From contig JAUYPR010000003.1 of NCBI GenBank assembly GCA_030695785.1, positions 1 to 29,527 on the forward strand: 29,527 bases of DNA, given 5' to 3'. Origin of the DNA: a bacterium (lineage in GTDB: Bacteria; Patescibacteriota; Microgenomatia; JAUYPR01). This document shows positions 1 through 8,371 of the stretch, in pieces. The translations under genes and the position numbers were made by a program. The first letter of the stretch is position 1. Every line of letters begins with the position of its first letter. The notes under the pieces were generated by a model that was given only the letters and a program-made list of their open reading frames with translations, searched no databases and was not told the DNA's origin.

Positions 1-537
1 TGAGAGAATAGCCGCATCCCCAATCGTCCCCAGCTTCTTCCCCTTCCACGTCCCTCCGAGACTATGGGCGCAGTCTTCGATAAGAACCAACCGATGCTTT
101 TTTGCAATGGCCGAGATGACGTCCAGATCCGCCGCTGCGCCAAATGTGTGTTGGGCAATAATGGCCCGGCTTTTGGAGGTGATTTTTTTTTCAAGGTCAG
201 AAACATCCATGTTAAGGTCGCTGCCAATATCAACAAAAATTGGCGTGCCGTTTGCCTTTCTAACTGCTTGAGGAACCGCGATGCAGGTGAATGCTTGACA
301 CAACACTTCATCGCCCGATTGAAGATCGAGTGCGTTCAAAACTGTGACAATTGACGTCCGCCCGGAGTCAAACAGGAAAACGTCCGCTCCGTCAAAGTAT
401 CGCGACAGTTCCTCCTCAAATTTCCGAAGGGTGTCACCCTGCAACCAGGTGGATGGGTGAAACAAGGCAGACAAAGCGTGCCTCACATCCGCACTCGTCG
501 TATTCGGAGAAAGCCCGATTAGAAGAGGTCGTGGCAT
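1..537 (-). CDS. DegT/DnrJ/EryC1/StrS-family PLP-dependent aminotransferase (3' end outside window)
   Basis: The minus strand reads open from an ATG at 537 to the window edge, giving the first 179 residues of a protein that continues beyond base 1. The sequence has the fold-type I features of the DegT family: 'FEEELSRYFDG' and 'FDSGRTSI' near residues 43-63 and 'LIEDCAHSLGGTWKGKKLG' near 151-169, where the Asp of 'EDC' is the usual partner of the PLP ring nitrogen. The PLP lysine lies further on and is not visible. Family members aminate keto-sugars for surface glycans, or act in other sugar and cofactor pathways; the substrate cannot be read here. The gene follows a small membrane-protein gene and has its own TATAAT box 6 nt before the ATG, so it can be transcribed separately. 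Family call confident, substrate unknown. Confidence 0.85.
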   Translation of the reverse strand, partial: MPRPLLIGLSPNTTSADVRHALSALFHPSTWLQGDTLRKFEEELSRYFDGADVFLFDSGRTSIVTVLNALDLQSGDEVLCQAFTCIAVPQAVRKANGTPIFVDIGSDLNMDVSDLEKKITSKSRAIIAQHTFGAAADLDVISAIAKKHRLVLIEDCAHSLGGTWKGKKLGTIGDAAILS

Positions 538-543
538 AAGACC

Positions 544-549
544 ATTATA
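544..549 (-). promoter_or_regulatory. -10 box, leaderless type, for the DegT-family gene
   Basis: Perfect TATAAT on the minus strand, followed by six bases (GGTCTT) and the ATG at 537. A transcription start about 7 nt after the box would fall on the start codon itself. No convincing -35 is visible. The box begins directly after the stop codon of the upstream gene (551-553). Confidence 0.6.
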
Positions 550-550
550 C

Positions 551-862
551 CTATTGGCGAGTCTTCTTGCCTCCCTGCTCGCGGTGGCGTTTTTGGAGAA
601 GGTTATAGCCAAGAATCGCCGCCGCACCGATCGTCGTTGCTGTTCCAACCACAATGACGATCTTTTGCAAACTCGGAGAATATCGTGGAATCAGGGTCAT
701 TCCTTTTCGTTTGACCAGCCGATACCACGGCTCGCGTCGTGCAAGCTGGACAGTACGTCGAAGGTTATCCGGATCGTCAAACGACGGCGCCCCTTTGACC
801 ATGCATTCCGCTGGAAGGATTCCCGCAATGCCATTTGTCCGATCTCGTAATCGTTCAGCCAT
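551..862 (-). CDS. Hypothetical small membrane protein
   Basis: A 103-residue protein I do not recognise. Residues 1-62 are charged and probably soluble. A hydrophobic stretch at about 67-89 ('IVIVVGTATTIGAAAILGY') looks like one transmembrane helix, and it is followed by a short basic tail rich in Lys, Arg and Gln. By the positive-inside rule the tail would be cytoplasmic. It starts 6 nt after the murF stop codon, so it is probably co-transcribed with the cell-wall genes. The plus-strand reading frames over the same DNA lack such coherent features. The location suggests a link to the envelope, but no function can be assigned. Confidence 0.6.
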   Translation of the reverse strand: MAERLRDRTNGIAGILPAECMVKGAPSFDDPDNLRRTVQLARREPWYRLVKRKGMTLIPRYSPSLQKIVIVVGTATTIGAAAILGYNLLQKRHREQGGKKTRQ

Positions 863-868
863 AGCCTT

Positions 869-2125
869 TTAGAGTCCGAGTCCTTTCATCAAATATGCCG
901 AGATGCGGCCTTCGACAAGCACAGTATCTTCTTTTGTTAATTGTTTGGACAAAAATGCGAGAATCTTTTCATCGTCGGTTGATTGACACCACCGGTCGAC
1001 GCCAAAAAGATCCGCAAAGGAGGAGTTCGTCACAATCAACAATGCGCCAATGGATTTGATCTTTTCTCCGAGCTCACGGTGCACCCGCTCGCGGCTAGAC
1101 CCGAGTTCGATAATTCCAGATGTGACAATGATCTTTCGACCTTTTTGCTCCGCAAGAATGTCAAGGGCAAATGAAAATCCGGTCGGGTTCGAGGAATATG
1201 AATCATCAAGAAAAGTGGCGCCGTTGAAGCCTTTTTTAAAAGGAATGGAATCTTTTGGAAGTTTTTCGAGTCCATGTGTCATCTCGGCATCAGACAAACC
1301 AAAATGACGTGCAACGGCAATTGCCGCCGCTTGATTCCCTTTCTTTCCAGAAAAAACGAACTTTTTGCCTGTGAATCGTTCTGCGATACGAGCGACTCGC
1401 TCGTCATCTTCGTTGAAAAAGACAACCCCGCCCGGCAAAAGAGCATCCACTAACTCCCCTTTTGCCTTCATGGTGTTTTCAATCGACCCAAACAGTGCCA
1501 AGTGTTGTTCGTTGATGCCGGTTAATACCCCAATTTTCGGACGCACCATGCGGCAAATCGACGCAATCTCACCTACGTGATACGCCCCCATTTCCACCAC
1601 AAATACCTCATGTTCTGATAAGAGATCGCTCAAAATGACCCGAGCGATACCATAATCTGTATTGACATGCTGTGGAGTCTTGAACACGTTGAACTTCTCA
1701 GACAAAAGGGTGGCAATCATCTCCTTCGTCCCTGTTTTGCCAAAACTTCCAGTCACGCCAATAACCAAAAGGTGAGCATGCTTCAGTTTGTGAGATGCGA
1801 GGAGGATAGTCGCCCGTTTGATCAAGATCTGCATGAGGACGAGAAAAAATACGAGTCCAAGACTGGCGAGAAAAAACATTAGCGTGATAACCCCGGCAAA
1901 ACCGAGTCCAGTCGTGAGAAGCATGATGAGAGTCAAAGTGAAAATAAGAACGGTTTTGAGCGTCCAAACAGGCCGCCTGAAAAAGAAATCGTTCCATTCA
2001 AACGATTCTGTGAGATAGACCCAAAGACGGTCGAGCCGATACTCTTTCCTCTGAAGAAGCGCGATTGTTGAAAGAGAAAAAAACGAAAAAACAGCGACCA
2101 AAAGGATAAAAGAAACAATCATCAT
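869..2125 (-). CDS. murF: MurF-type UDP-MurNAc-tripeptide--D-Ala-D-Ala ligase with an N-terminal membrane region
   Basis: A 418-residue Mur ligase that should add D-Ala-D-Ala to UDP-MurNAc-tripeptide, the last cytoplasmic step of the peptidoglycan precursor. The ATP-binding loop GVTGSFGKT is at residues 123-131. MurF-like signatures follow: 'VVEMGA', 'INEQHLALFGSIENTMKAKG' (the MurF form of the histidine/carbamyl-lysine region) and 'DDSYSSNPTGF'. What is odd is the N-terminus: instead of the usual soluble UDP-binding domain, residues 1-24 and about 57-102 are strongly hydrophobic and look like three membrane helices, so the ligase would be tethered to the inner face of the membrane. The start overlaps the hydrolase stop by 4 bp (ATGA); a second ATG three bases on is equally possible. 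Ligase identity confident; MurF rather than another Mur ligase is likely. Confidence 0.88.
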   Translation of the reverse strand: MMIVSFILLVAVFSFFSLSTIALLQRKEYRLDRLWVYLTESFEWNDFFFRRPVWTLKTVLIFTLTLIMLLTTGLGFAGVITLMFFLASLGLVFFLVLMQILIKRATILLASHKLKHAHLLVIGVTGSFGKTGTKEMIATLLSEKFNVFKTPQHVNTDYGIARVILSDLLSEHEVFVVEMGAYHVGEIASICRMVRPKIGVLTGINEQHLALFGSIENTMKAKGELVDALLPGGVVFFNEDDERVARIAERFTGKKFVFSGKKGNQAAAIAVARHFGLSDAEMTHGLEKLPKDSIPFKKGFNGATFLDDSYSSNPTGFSFALDILAEQKGRKIIVTSGIIELGSSRERVHRELGEKIKSIGALLIVTNSSFADLFGVDRWCQSTDDEKILAFLSKQLTKEDTVLVEGRISAYLMKGLGL

Positions 2126-2829
2126 GTGACTTCGTTAAGAAACCTCCTTACACTTTCCGCAACCTCTTTCGTCTGCGTAAACGGAATCCCGTGGCGAGCG
2201 CCGTCAAGAATCACCAGTTTCGAGTGTTTGATTCCCTTCTCAAAAATCTCTGCGTTTGCAACCGGCGTAATGTGATCATCCTTTCCCCACACAATGAGCG
2301 TTTTGACTTTGATTTTTGACAAAACATCGCGGACGTCTTGCGCTAAAACCTTTTGCATGCTCGACCGCATGACCGGACTCGCGCGAAGATAATCCCGCTC
2401 CCCCGCGAGCAGATGGATAAGGGAACGAATGAAAGAAATTTCCGGAAATGGGACGTTGCGGGCGAGCTGCGTCAGCAAATGAGCAACAGACTGCCGTTTA
2501 CTCAAAGGCTGTCGGATGCCGGACGGAGCAAGGAGGACGAGTTTTAGAACCATGGATGGATGTGCTGCGGCAAACCGACACGCGATATGTCCGCCAAATG
2601 AGTGACCGACCAAAACAACGTGTTCAATGTTTTTTTCCACACATCGACGATGCAGCCATCGCACGTAATCATCCACATCCCATGGTTTCTCTGGAGGATC
2701 AGCCGCACCAAATCCTGGCAGATCAAAGACCAGCGTAGGGCCGATGTTTAACAACCGGTCCACCAATGGCTGCATCGAGGTTTTTGATCCACCCCATCCA
2801 TGCAAAAAAATAATTGTTGGTTTCTTCAT
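2122..2829 (-). CDS. Alpha/beta-hydrolase fold protein
   Basis: A 235-residue alpha/beta-hydrolase. The oxyanion motif 'FLHGWGG' is at residues 8-14, the nucleophile elbow 'GHSFGG' at 75-80 (Ser77), the acid is probably Asp184 or Asp185 in 'WGKDDHITP', and the base His213 is in 'DGARHG'. The triad is complete, so an active esterase, lipase or amidase is expected; the substrate is unknown. It sits between murA and murF with a 4-bp overlap into murF, so it is translated as part of the cell-wall operon, which hints at an envelope substrate. I chose the ATG at 2829. A TTG at 2838, directly after the murA stop, would add three residues; the purine-rich GAGGAG lies very close to the ATG, so the exact start is not certain. 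Confidence 0.85.
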   Translation of the reverse strand: MKKPTIIFLHGWGGSKTSMQPLVDRLLNIGPTLVFDLPGFGAADPPEKPWDVDDYVRWLHRRCVEKNIEHVVLVGHSFGGHIACRFAAAHPSMVLKLVLLAPSGIRQPLSKRQSVAHLLTQLARNVPFPEISFIRSLIHLLAGERDYLRASPVMRSSMQKVLAQDVRDVLSKIKVKTLIVWGKDDHITPVANAEIFEKGIKHSKLVILDGARHGIPFTQTKEVAESVRRFLNEVT

Positions 2830-2838
2830 GCTCCTCAA

Positions 2839-4098
2839 TCAGTCGTCGACGCGTTCAACATGGCCGCCCAATGAGCGGAGTCGTTCATCCACCTTTTCAT
2901 ATCCCCGGTCAATCAATTCCGCGCGTTCAATCGTGCTTTGTCCGGACGCAGACAGCGCGGCAAGAATGAGCGCCATGCCTGCACGCAAATCCGGACTGTC
3001 AATGTCCTTCCCACGCAATGGCGTCGGGCCGGTCACCAGTGCACGGTGCGGGTCGCTTAGGATAATATTTGCCCCCATTTGAATAAGCTTATCCACGAAA
3101 AACATTCTACCTTCGTACATCCAGTCATGGCAGAGTGTCGTCCCAGATACTTGAGTAGCTAATGTCACCGTCACACTCATCAAGTCGGTTGGGAATCCCG
3201 GCCAAACGTTTGTTTCGACTTTGCGCACCGCGTGAAGCTCGGACGGATGGACATGAAGGGTGTTTCCTTGTGCATCAATCGTGACACCAAACGCACGATA
3301 GGTTAATAAAATTTTCTCAAGGTCACCTATGTTGACACCTGTTATTTCGACGTCTCCTTTGGTCACAGCGGCAGCGACGATCCACGTTCCAACTTCAATA
3401 TGGTCCGGCGGAACATCCATCGACGTTCCGTGCAGTGCGTCGACTCCATCAATCGTGAGAACATTACTGCCGATTCCCTGAATATTCCCGCCCATCGCGT
3501 TGAGAAAGCGGCAAAGAGCCTGCACGTGCGGTTCGCTTGCCGCGTTCCGGATGACGGTGTGTCCTTTCGCAGTCACCGCGGCCATGAGCGCGTTTTCCGT
3601 TCCGGTCACTGATGTTTCCGAAAGAAAAAGGCTCGTGCCCTGCAGATGGTCGGTTGCGACATGATACATCCCCCGTTCAATGGTCAATGTTGCGCCGAGT
3701 GCATCCAACGCTTCAATGTGCGTGTCAATGCCACGCCGCCCAATAATGCAGCCGCCTGGATGCCGCATACTGACGCTTGAGGTTCGGGCTAACAACGGCC
3801 CAAAAAACAACACCGATGCGCGTAGCTGCGCGACCAAATCTTGATCCAATTTCAAAGGGTCGACCGTTTTTGCTCGAATGCGCAATGACCCACTCCCAAC
3901 TCCCGCAACTTCTACCCCAATACCAGAAAGAAGCTCTGCCATTACTGCCACATCTTGAATGGAGGGGACGTTCGTTAAAACACAGAGCTCATCCGTGAGT
4001 AAACACGCCGCCATCATCGGCAACACTGCATTTTTGTTGCCGCCGACGTTGATTGAGCCAGAAAGCGCATGACCGCCGTCAATGATCAGTTTTGCCAT
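2839..4098 (-). CDS. murA: UDP-N-acetylglucosamine 1-carboxyvinyltransferase MurA
   Basis: MurA transfers enolpyruvate from PEP to UDP-GlcNAc, the committed step of peptidoglycan synthesis. The 419-residue length is normal for the family. The substrate-binding Lys22 is in 'GGNKNAVLP', and the catalytic cysteine that fosfomycin alkylates is present as Cys117 in 'HPGGCIIGRRGID'. Later conserved segments include 'GTENALMAA', 'PPDHIEVGTW' and 'DLRAGMALILAAL'. The ATG at 4098 is chosen over an upstream ATG-class codon at 4140 because the family begins with a short strand such as 'MAKLIIDGG' and because a GGGGG Shine-Dalgarno-like run lies 5 nt before it. This start lies inside the 3' end of murB (20-bp overlap), consistent with coupled translation. 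Confidence 0.96.
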   Translation of the reverse strand: MAKLIIDGGHALSGSINVGGNKNAVLPMMAACLLTDELCVLTNVPSIQDVAVMAELLSGIGVEVAGVGSGSLRIRAKTVDPLKLDQDLVAQLRASVLFFGPLLARTSSVSMRHPGGCIIGRRGIDTHIEALDALGATLTIERGMYHVATDHLQGTSLFLSETSVTGTENALMAAVTAKGHTVIRNAASEPHVQALCRFLNAMGGNIQGIGSNVLTIDGVDALHGTSMDVPPDHIEVGTWIVAAAVTKGDVEITGVNIGDLEKILLTYRAFGVTIDAQGNTLHVHPSELHAVRKVETNVWPGFPTDLMSVTVTLATQVSGTTLCHDWMYEGRMFFVDKLIQMGANIILSDPHRALVTGPTPLRGKDIDSPDLRAGMALILAALSASGQSTIERAELIDRGYEKVDERLRSLGGHVERVDD

Positions 4099-5131
4099 TT
4101 TTCCCCCTTTTTGGAGCGCCAACTGACAACCGTTCCTCATCAGTCCATTCGCCCAAAAGAAAAATTTCCGGCTTCAAAAACACGCCGAATTGTTCGTGGA
4201 CCTTGTGACGGATTGTCTGCATAATGGCAAGGACCTCCGACGCTTTTGCTCCACCTTTGTTGACGATAAAGTTTGCGTGTTTATCCGAAATCATCGCAGA
4301 CCCGAAGCATGCGCCTTTTAGCCCGCATTCGTCCACTAACGCGCCCGCTGATTGGTTGAGATTCGGACGTTCGAGTGATACTGCTTCTTGCTTCGTCAGG
4401 TTTTGGAACGTACAGCCATGGCTGGGAATATCATACGGCTGTTCTTTGAGCCGAATGGTTTGCGACGCTTCTTGCGCTTTTGCCCACAGGGCGGCTTTAT
4501 CTCCCTTTTGCAGTTTGAATGTTGCCGAGAGGATCACTTCATGTGTGTGATGAAAACGCGAAAAGTCATAATCAAACTCAAGTTCACTTTTAGGCAACAC
4601 AACTTCATCGCCTTTTTCGTTCTGAACTTTCACTTGAACAATGTCATCGCCAATAAACTTCCCATGCCGCTGAAAATGTGAGTTGTTGTAAATCGCGCCA
4701 CCCACAGTCCCCGGAAGACCAAGAAATGACTCCAAACCGGCAAGCTCTTCTTCAATGGTGAAACGAACAAGATGACCGATGGGTGTTCCGCTTTCAGCCT
4801 CCAAAAGGACGTCGCCAATTTCTTTTTTCCCTGCGACCATTTTTCCTTTCATGCCGACAATATTGATCGAACCCGCGCGATTTTTAATGACGACCCCGCG
4901 GATACCCTTATCTGACACCAACACATTGGTTGCCCCACCCAAGACAAGGAAGGGGAGGGTAAGTTCGACGCATTGGCGCACTACTCGGACCAACTCCGAC
5001 GTCGTCGACGTTTCAACATAAAGATCAGCCGTCCCGCCGATTTTGTTGTTTGTATGAAGCGCCATTGGCTCGTCACGCTTCACGCGGAGTGAACCGAAGG
5101 ATTGCGCGATGAGTGAAAGTTTATCGTTCAT
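4079..5131 (-). CDS. murB: UDP-N-acetylenolpyruvoylglucosamine reductase MurB
   Basis: FAD-dependent, NADPH-using MurB reduces the enolpyruvyl product of MurA to UDP-MurNAc. The 350-residue protein shows the FAD-binding 'LGGATNVLVSDKGIRGVVI' (64-82), 'GLPGTVGGAIYNN' (138-150) and the C-terminal 'KPEIFLLGEW' (320-329), whose Glu322 matches the proton-relay glutamate of the family. In the active-site segment the residue that is Ser in E. coli MurB appears to be Cys240 ('HGCTFQN'), with Gln in place of the usual Lys. About 20 extra basic residues follow 'GEW' and overlap the start of murA. The gene starts within the last 11 bp of murC, so the two are tightly coupled. Confidence 0.94.
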   Translation of the reverse strand: MNDKLSLIAQSFGSLRVKRDEPMALHTNNKIGGTADLYVETSTTSELVRVVRQCVELTLPFLVLGGATNVLVSDKGIRGVVIKNRAGSINIVGMKGKMVAGKKEIGDVLLEAESGTPIGHLVRFTIEEELAGLESFLGLPGTVGGAIYNNSHFQRHGKFIGDDIVQVKVQNEKGDEVVLPKSELEFDYDFSRFHHTHEVILSATFKLQKGDKAALWAKAQEASQTIRLKEQPYDIPSHGCTFQNLTKQEAVSLERPNLNQSAGALVDECGLKGACFGSAMISDKHANFIVNKGGAKASEVLAIMQTIRHKVHEQFGVFLKPEIFLLGEWTDEERLSVGAPKRGKNGKTDH

Positions 5132-6314
5132 GCAGCATCTCCCAAATTTCCGTCACATCCCCTGCCCCCATAGTCATCACGATATCACCTGACCGTGCTT
5201 TTTCTAAAATCCACAAAACGGCGTCTTGCAGCGTCTTTCTATATTCTACCTCGGGACGGCTGATCGCTTGGACCAAATCTTCGCTTTTGACATTTCCCGG
5301 GTCTTGCTCGCGCGACGGAAAAATGTCGAGAATAATACCGCCATCAATCGGCGCCGTGCGAAACGCAGACACAAAATCATCCCACAAAACCTTCGTGCGT
5401 GTAAACATGTGCGGCTGAAAAACGACAAAAATACGTTTGTCTGGAAACCGCTCTCGGCCGGCTTTCAATGTCTCGCGAACTTCGGTCGGGTGATGCGCAT
5501 AATCATCAATAATCATGACGCCGGTTTTTTCTCCCTTGATTTCAAACCGCCGCAGGGCACCCGTGAATGAACGCAGGACCGATCGAATACTCTCGTCCGA
5601 GACATGCAATGTTTTCGCCACACGGACTGCCAATGCAGCATTTTTCCGATTAAACCAGCCGGAGATTTGAAGTTCTTTGTCCACTGCGCGCATTTCTTCT
5701 TCGGTGATATCTTCGCCCTTCATGACAAGGCCATCGGTCTTTATTTTTCCAACGAACCGCTCAAAACTTTTTTTGAACGCAGCCTCATCCGCGAAATATT
5801 CAGGGTGGTCGTATTCAACCACGGTCACGACAGCAATGTCGGGTTTGTAATGCAAAAAACTGTCACCATATTCGTCTGCCTCAATGACAAAATACTTGGA
5901 TTGACCGACCCGAAAATTCTTCCCCCACTCTTTCACTGTCGCGCCGACAATCACCGTTGGATCCAATCCGCCCTTTTCAAGCATGAGACCAAGAATTGCA
6001 GTCGTCGTTGATTTCCCATGCGTGCCGGCGATAGCAATCACAAACTTTTCTTTTTGCAACACCTCCCCAACAAACTGCGGCCAGGTCATGACAGGAATAT
6101 GTTGACGCTTCGCCGACGCAATCTCAGCATTAGTTGGATCTTTGGCAAGAATTGCGGGAGAGAGGACAAGGATGTCAATATCGGCAATATGTGACGGATT
6201 ATGCCCGTTGGTCAACACATCACACCCTGACACCTCATACCCAAAACCTGCCGCGACTCCTAAAAAAGCCTGCGCCCCGCTTCCTTCAATCCCCATAATA
6301 TGGATGCGTTTCAC
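5121..6314 (-). CDS. murC: UDP-N-acetylmuramate--L-alanine ligase MurC
   Basis: MurC uses ATP to add L-Ala to UDP-MurNAc. The 397-residue sequence contains an N-terminal Rossmann-like domain ('IHIMGIEGSGAQAFLG', 4-19), the P-loop 'AGTHGKSTTT' (96-105), 'EADEYGDSFL' (145-154), 'RRFE' (255-258) and the MurC hallmark 'DDYAHHPTEV' (270-279). It is about 90 residues shorter than E. coli MurC, mainly through a tighter central domain; all recognisable catalytic motifs are kept. Its ATG overlaps the end of the upstream nucleotidyltransferase by 4 bp and its 3' end overlaps murB by 11 bp, placing it in an unbroken run murE-glmU-murC-murB-murA. Confidence 0.95.
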   Translation of the reverse strand: MKRIHIMGIEGSGAQAFLGVAAGFGYEVSGCDVLTNGHNPSHIADIDILVLSPAILAKDPTNAEIASAKRQHIPVMTWPQFVGEVLQKEKFVIAIAGTHGKSTTTAILGLMLEKGGLDPTVIVGATVKEWGKNFRVGQSKYFVIEADEYGDSFLHYKPDIAVVTVVEYDHPEYFADEAAFKKSFERFVGKIKTDGLVMKGEDITEEEMRAVDKELQISGWFNRKNAALAVRVAKTLHVSDESIRSVLRSFTGALRRFEIKGEKTGVMIIDDYAHHPTEVRETLKAGRERFPDKRIFVVFQPHMFTRTKVLWDDFVSAFRTAPIDGGIILDIFPSREQDPGNVKSEDLVQAISRPEVEYRKTLQDAVLWILEKARSGDIVMTMGAGDVTEIWEMLHER

Positions 6315-7054
6315 GAAAGTCCCCGCTTCAAAGCATCGGCTTCTCTCAATTGCTCCGGGCTATTCACGCCAAACCATTCTTCGGTATTCTCTAATGGATG
6401 CGCCAAGACTGCCCCGCCGCCGTTGATAACAAGTTCGACGATATCTGTCAAGAAGTATTCACCTGTCTCATTTCTCTGAATCTTTGGAAGATACACATCG
6501 AGCATGCCGCGCGTGAACAGATACACACCTGTGTTCACTTCCTTGATCCGTTTTTCTTCATCACTAGCCAGTTTTTCCTCAACGATCCGAACAACATGTT
6601 CACGGCTATCACGGACAATCCGACCCAACCCTGTCGGGTCGTCGCGGACCACCGTTAAACACGCCATGTCGGCCCTGCTTTTTGAAAACGCGTCGATAAA
6701 AAACCGCAATGTTTCTTTAGAAAGAAACGCGGAGTCGTCGCCGTACAGAGAAAGAACAACATCAATAGATGGATCGATCACAAACAAGGCAACCCGCAAT
6801 GCATCCCCTGTCCCCAATGGTTCGTCTTGATGCGCAAACAAAACATCGCCGCCAACCGCTTTTATGACTTGCTCTTTGAGGTGCCCGACAACGACAATAA
6901 TCTGATCGAAACGGACTGATTTCAACGTCTCGACCGTGTACGCAACCATGGGTCGGCCGGCAAGATCGTGGGTGACTTTTTGTTTGTCTGGACTATTCAT
7001 CCGTTTTCCTTTTCCCGCGGCAAGCACAACAGCGGCGATACGCTCTTTTTTCAT
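6311..7054 (-). CDS. glmU: GlmU-like UDP-GlcNAc pyrophosphorylase domain (single-domain nucleotidyltransferase)
   Basis: A 247-residue NTP-transferase matching only the N-terminal half of bifunctional GlmU. The signature 'LAAGKGKRMNS' is at 11-21, followed by 'KVTHDLAGRPMVAYT', 'PLGTGDALRVAL', 'LSLYGDDSAF' (with the metal/nucleotide-binding Asp) and 'EVNTGVYLF'. The expected reaction is UTP + GlcNAc-1-P to UDP-GlcNAc. The left-handed beta-helix acetyltransferase domain that makes GlcNAc-1-P is missing: after about residue 225 the protein simply ends. Overlaps of 4 bp on both sides tie it to murE and murC, which supports a role in UDP-GlcNAc supply for MurA. A different sugar-1-phosphate substrate cannot be excluded. 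Confidence 0.85.
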   Translation of the reverse strand: MKKERIAAVVLAAGKGKRMNSPDKQKVTHDLAGRPMVAYTVETLKSVRFDQIIVVVGHLKEQVIKAVGGDVLFAHQDEPLGTGDALRVALFVIDPSIDVVLSLYGDDSAFLSKETLRFFIDAFSKSRADMACLTVVRDDPTGLGRIVRDSREHVVRIVEEKLASDEEKRIKEVNTGVYLFTRGMLDVYLPKIQRNETGEYFLTDIVELVINGGGAVLAHPLENTEEWFGVNSPEQLREADALKRGLS

Positions 7055-8304
7055 CCTCGACCTTTCAGAGCCGCACGCGCTTCATCAATATCCGACCACA
7101 AAACTTCGGTTCCGCTGATATTCATGCTTCGTTCATGTCCTTTGCCAGTAATGAGGACGAGATCTCCGGGGCTGGCGCGTTTTTGAATGGCAAATCGAAT
7201 TGCCTGTCGTCGATCTGCTATCATCCAAAATGTTTTATCCGCAATGCCGCCGCCTGCCATTACTCCTTTGGCAATTTCTGCGCTGATTTTTTCCACCGAT
7301 TCACTCCGCGGATCTTCCGCCGTGATAATGAGTTCATTCCCAAGCTGCTGCGCACGTTTTCCCATAATTGGCCGTTTGGCTGTGTCCCGCTCTCCGGCCG
7401 CTCCAAAGACATGGATAAGCTTCCCCACCGTAAGCCGCCGCATCTCGGGAAGAAGTTGTTGAAATGCGTTTGGTGTGTGGGCAAAATCCACAATCACTTC
7501 AATGTGTGTATTGGATGGAATACTCTCCAGCCGGCCGGGAATTCCCGGGAAGTAGTTCAAGCCAGTCTGGATTGCCCGGTGTGACAACCCGAGCGCATAC
7601 GCGGCAGTGGCGGCAGCGAGCATATTCGCGATATTGTACCGGCCCAAAAGCCGAGTCGAGATGGCGATGATGCCGTTTGGAAGATGCACGCTCAATTCGG
7701 TTTTCGAGCCAGTGGCTTTGATGCTGCTTGCCCATACATCCGCGTCGTTTGTAAAACCATAACTTTTGACATCCACGCCATGTTTCCGCGCCTCAGTTGA
7801 GAGCGCGCGAAACGATCCATCGTCTTTATTCAATGCAACGGTCTCGCATTGTTTGATGAGTTTCGCTTTAACAGCACAATAGGCCTCAAACGTCCCGTGG
7901 TAATCCAAGTGTTCGTGGGAAATGTTCGTGAACACGCCAAGCGCAAAATGCAAGCCGTGGATCCGGCACTGGTCAATGGCATGCGAGGTCACCTCAAGAA
8001 TACCGACCTCGGTTTTTTCTTCCACCATGCTAGATAAAAGTTTGGGCAGGTCTAAATGATACGGCGTCGTTGTATGGAGCCCGGTGTCAATGGTTTTGCG
8101 GCCAATGCGGGCATGGATAGATGAAATATAGGCCGACCGTTTTTCTGCGGCGCGAAGGATCGCGTCAATCAAATGCACGGTGGTCGTTTTCCCATCCGTC
8201 CCAGTAACGCCAATGAGCGTGAGTTTTTGCCCGGGGTAGCCGTAGTACGCGTGCGCCCCTACGGTCAGGATCAAATGCCCCACATTCTTTATCCTCTGGA
8301 ACAT
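7051..8304 (-). CDS. murE: MurE-type UDP-MurNAc-dipeptide--amino acid ligase, without the N-terminal domain
   Basis: A 417-residue Mur ligase that adds the third stem-peptide residue. The P-loop 'GVTGTDGKTTT' is already at residues 32-42, so the usual ~80-residue N-terminal UDP-binding domain is absent. MurE features are 'HTTTPYHLDLPKLL', 'EVTSHAIDQCR', 'YHGTFEAYCAVKAKL' (with the lysine that is carbamylated in the family), 'GRLE' and 'DFAHTPNAF'. The substrate-selecting motif reads 'AEDPRSES', aligning with E. coli DNPR; the kept Arg favours meso-diaminopimelate over lysine, which is an inference. It is the first gene of the mur run: a perfect TATAAT lies 6 nt before its ATG. It overlaps the downstream gene by 4 bp. 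Confidence 0.92.
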   Translation of the reverse strand: MFQRIKNVGHLILTVGAHAYYGYPGQKLTLIGVTGTDGKTTTVHLIDAILRAAEKRSAYISSIHARIGRKTIDTGLHTTTPYHLDLPKLLSSMVEEKTEVGILEVTSHAIDQCRIHGLHFALGVFTNISHEHLDYHGTFEAYCAVKAKLIKQCETVALNKDDGSFRALSTEARKHGVDVKSYGFTNDADVWASSIKATGSKTELSVHLPNGIIAISTRLLGRYNIANMLAAATAAYALGLSHRAIQTGLNYFPGIPGRLESIPSNTHIEVIVDFAHTPNAFQQLLPEMRRLTVGKLIHVFGAAGERDTAKRPIMGKRAQQLGNELIITAEDPRSESVEKISAEIAKGVMAGGGIADKTFWMIADRRQAIRFAIQKRASPGDLVLITGKGHERSMNISGTEVLWSDIDEARAALKGRG

Positions 8305-8310
8305 GCCTCT

Positions 8311-8316
8311 ATTATA
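8311..8316 (-). promoter_or_regulatory. -10 box, leaderless type, for murE and the mur operon
   Basis: Perfect TATAAT on the minus strand, then AGAGGC, then the murE ATG at 8304. Initiation about 7 nt after the box would make the ATG the first bases of the mRNA. The -35 region has no clear consensus match. It faces the promoter at 8372-8377; the two -10 boxes are 55 bp apart. Confidence 0.65.
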
Positions 8317-8371
8317 CCTGTCCTGGATGGAAAAAGGCGCGGAATTTCCGTCTTGGTGACTTGTTATGGGG

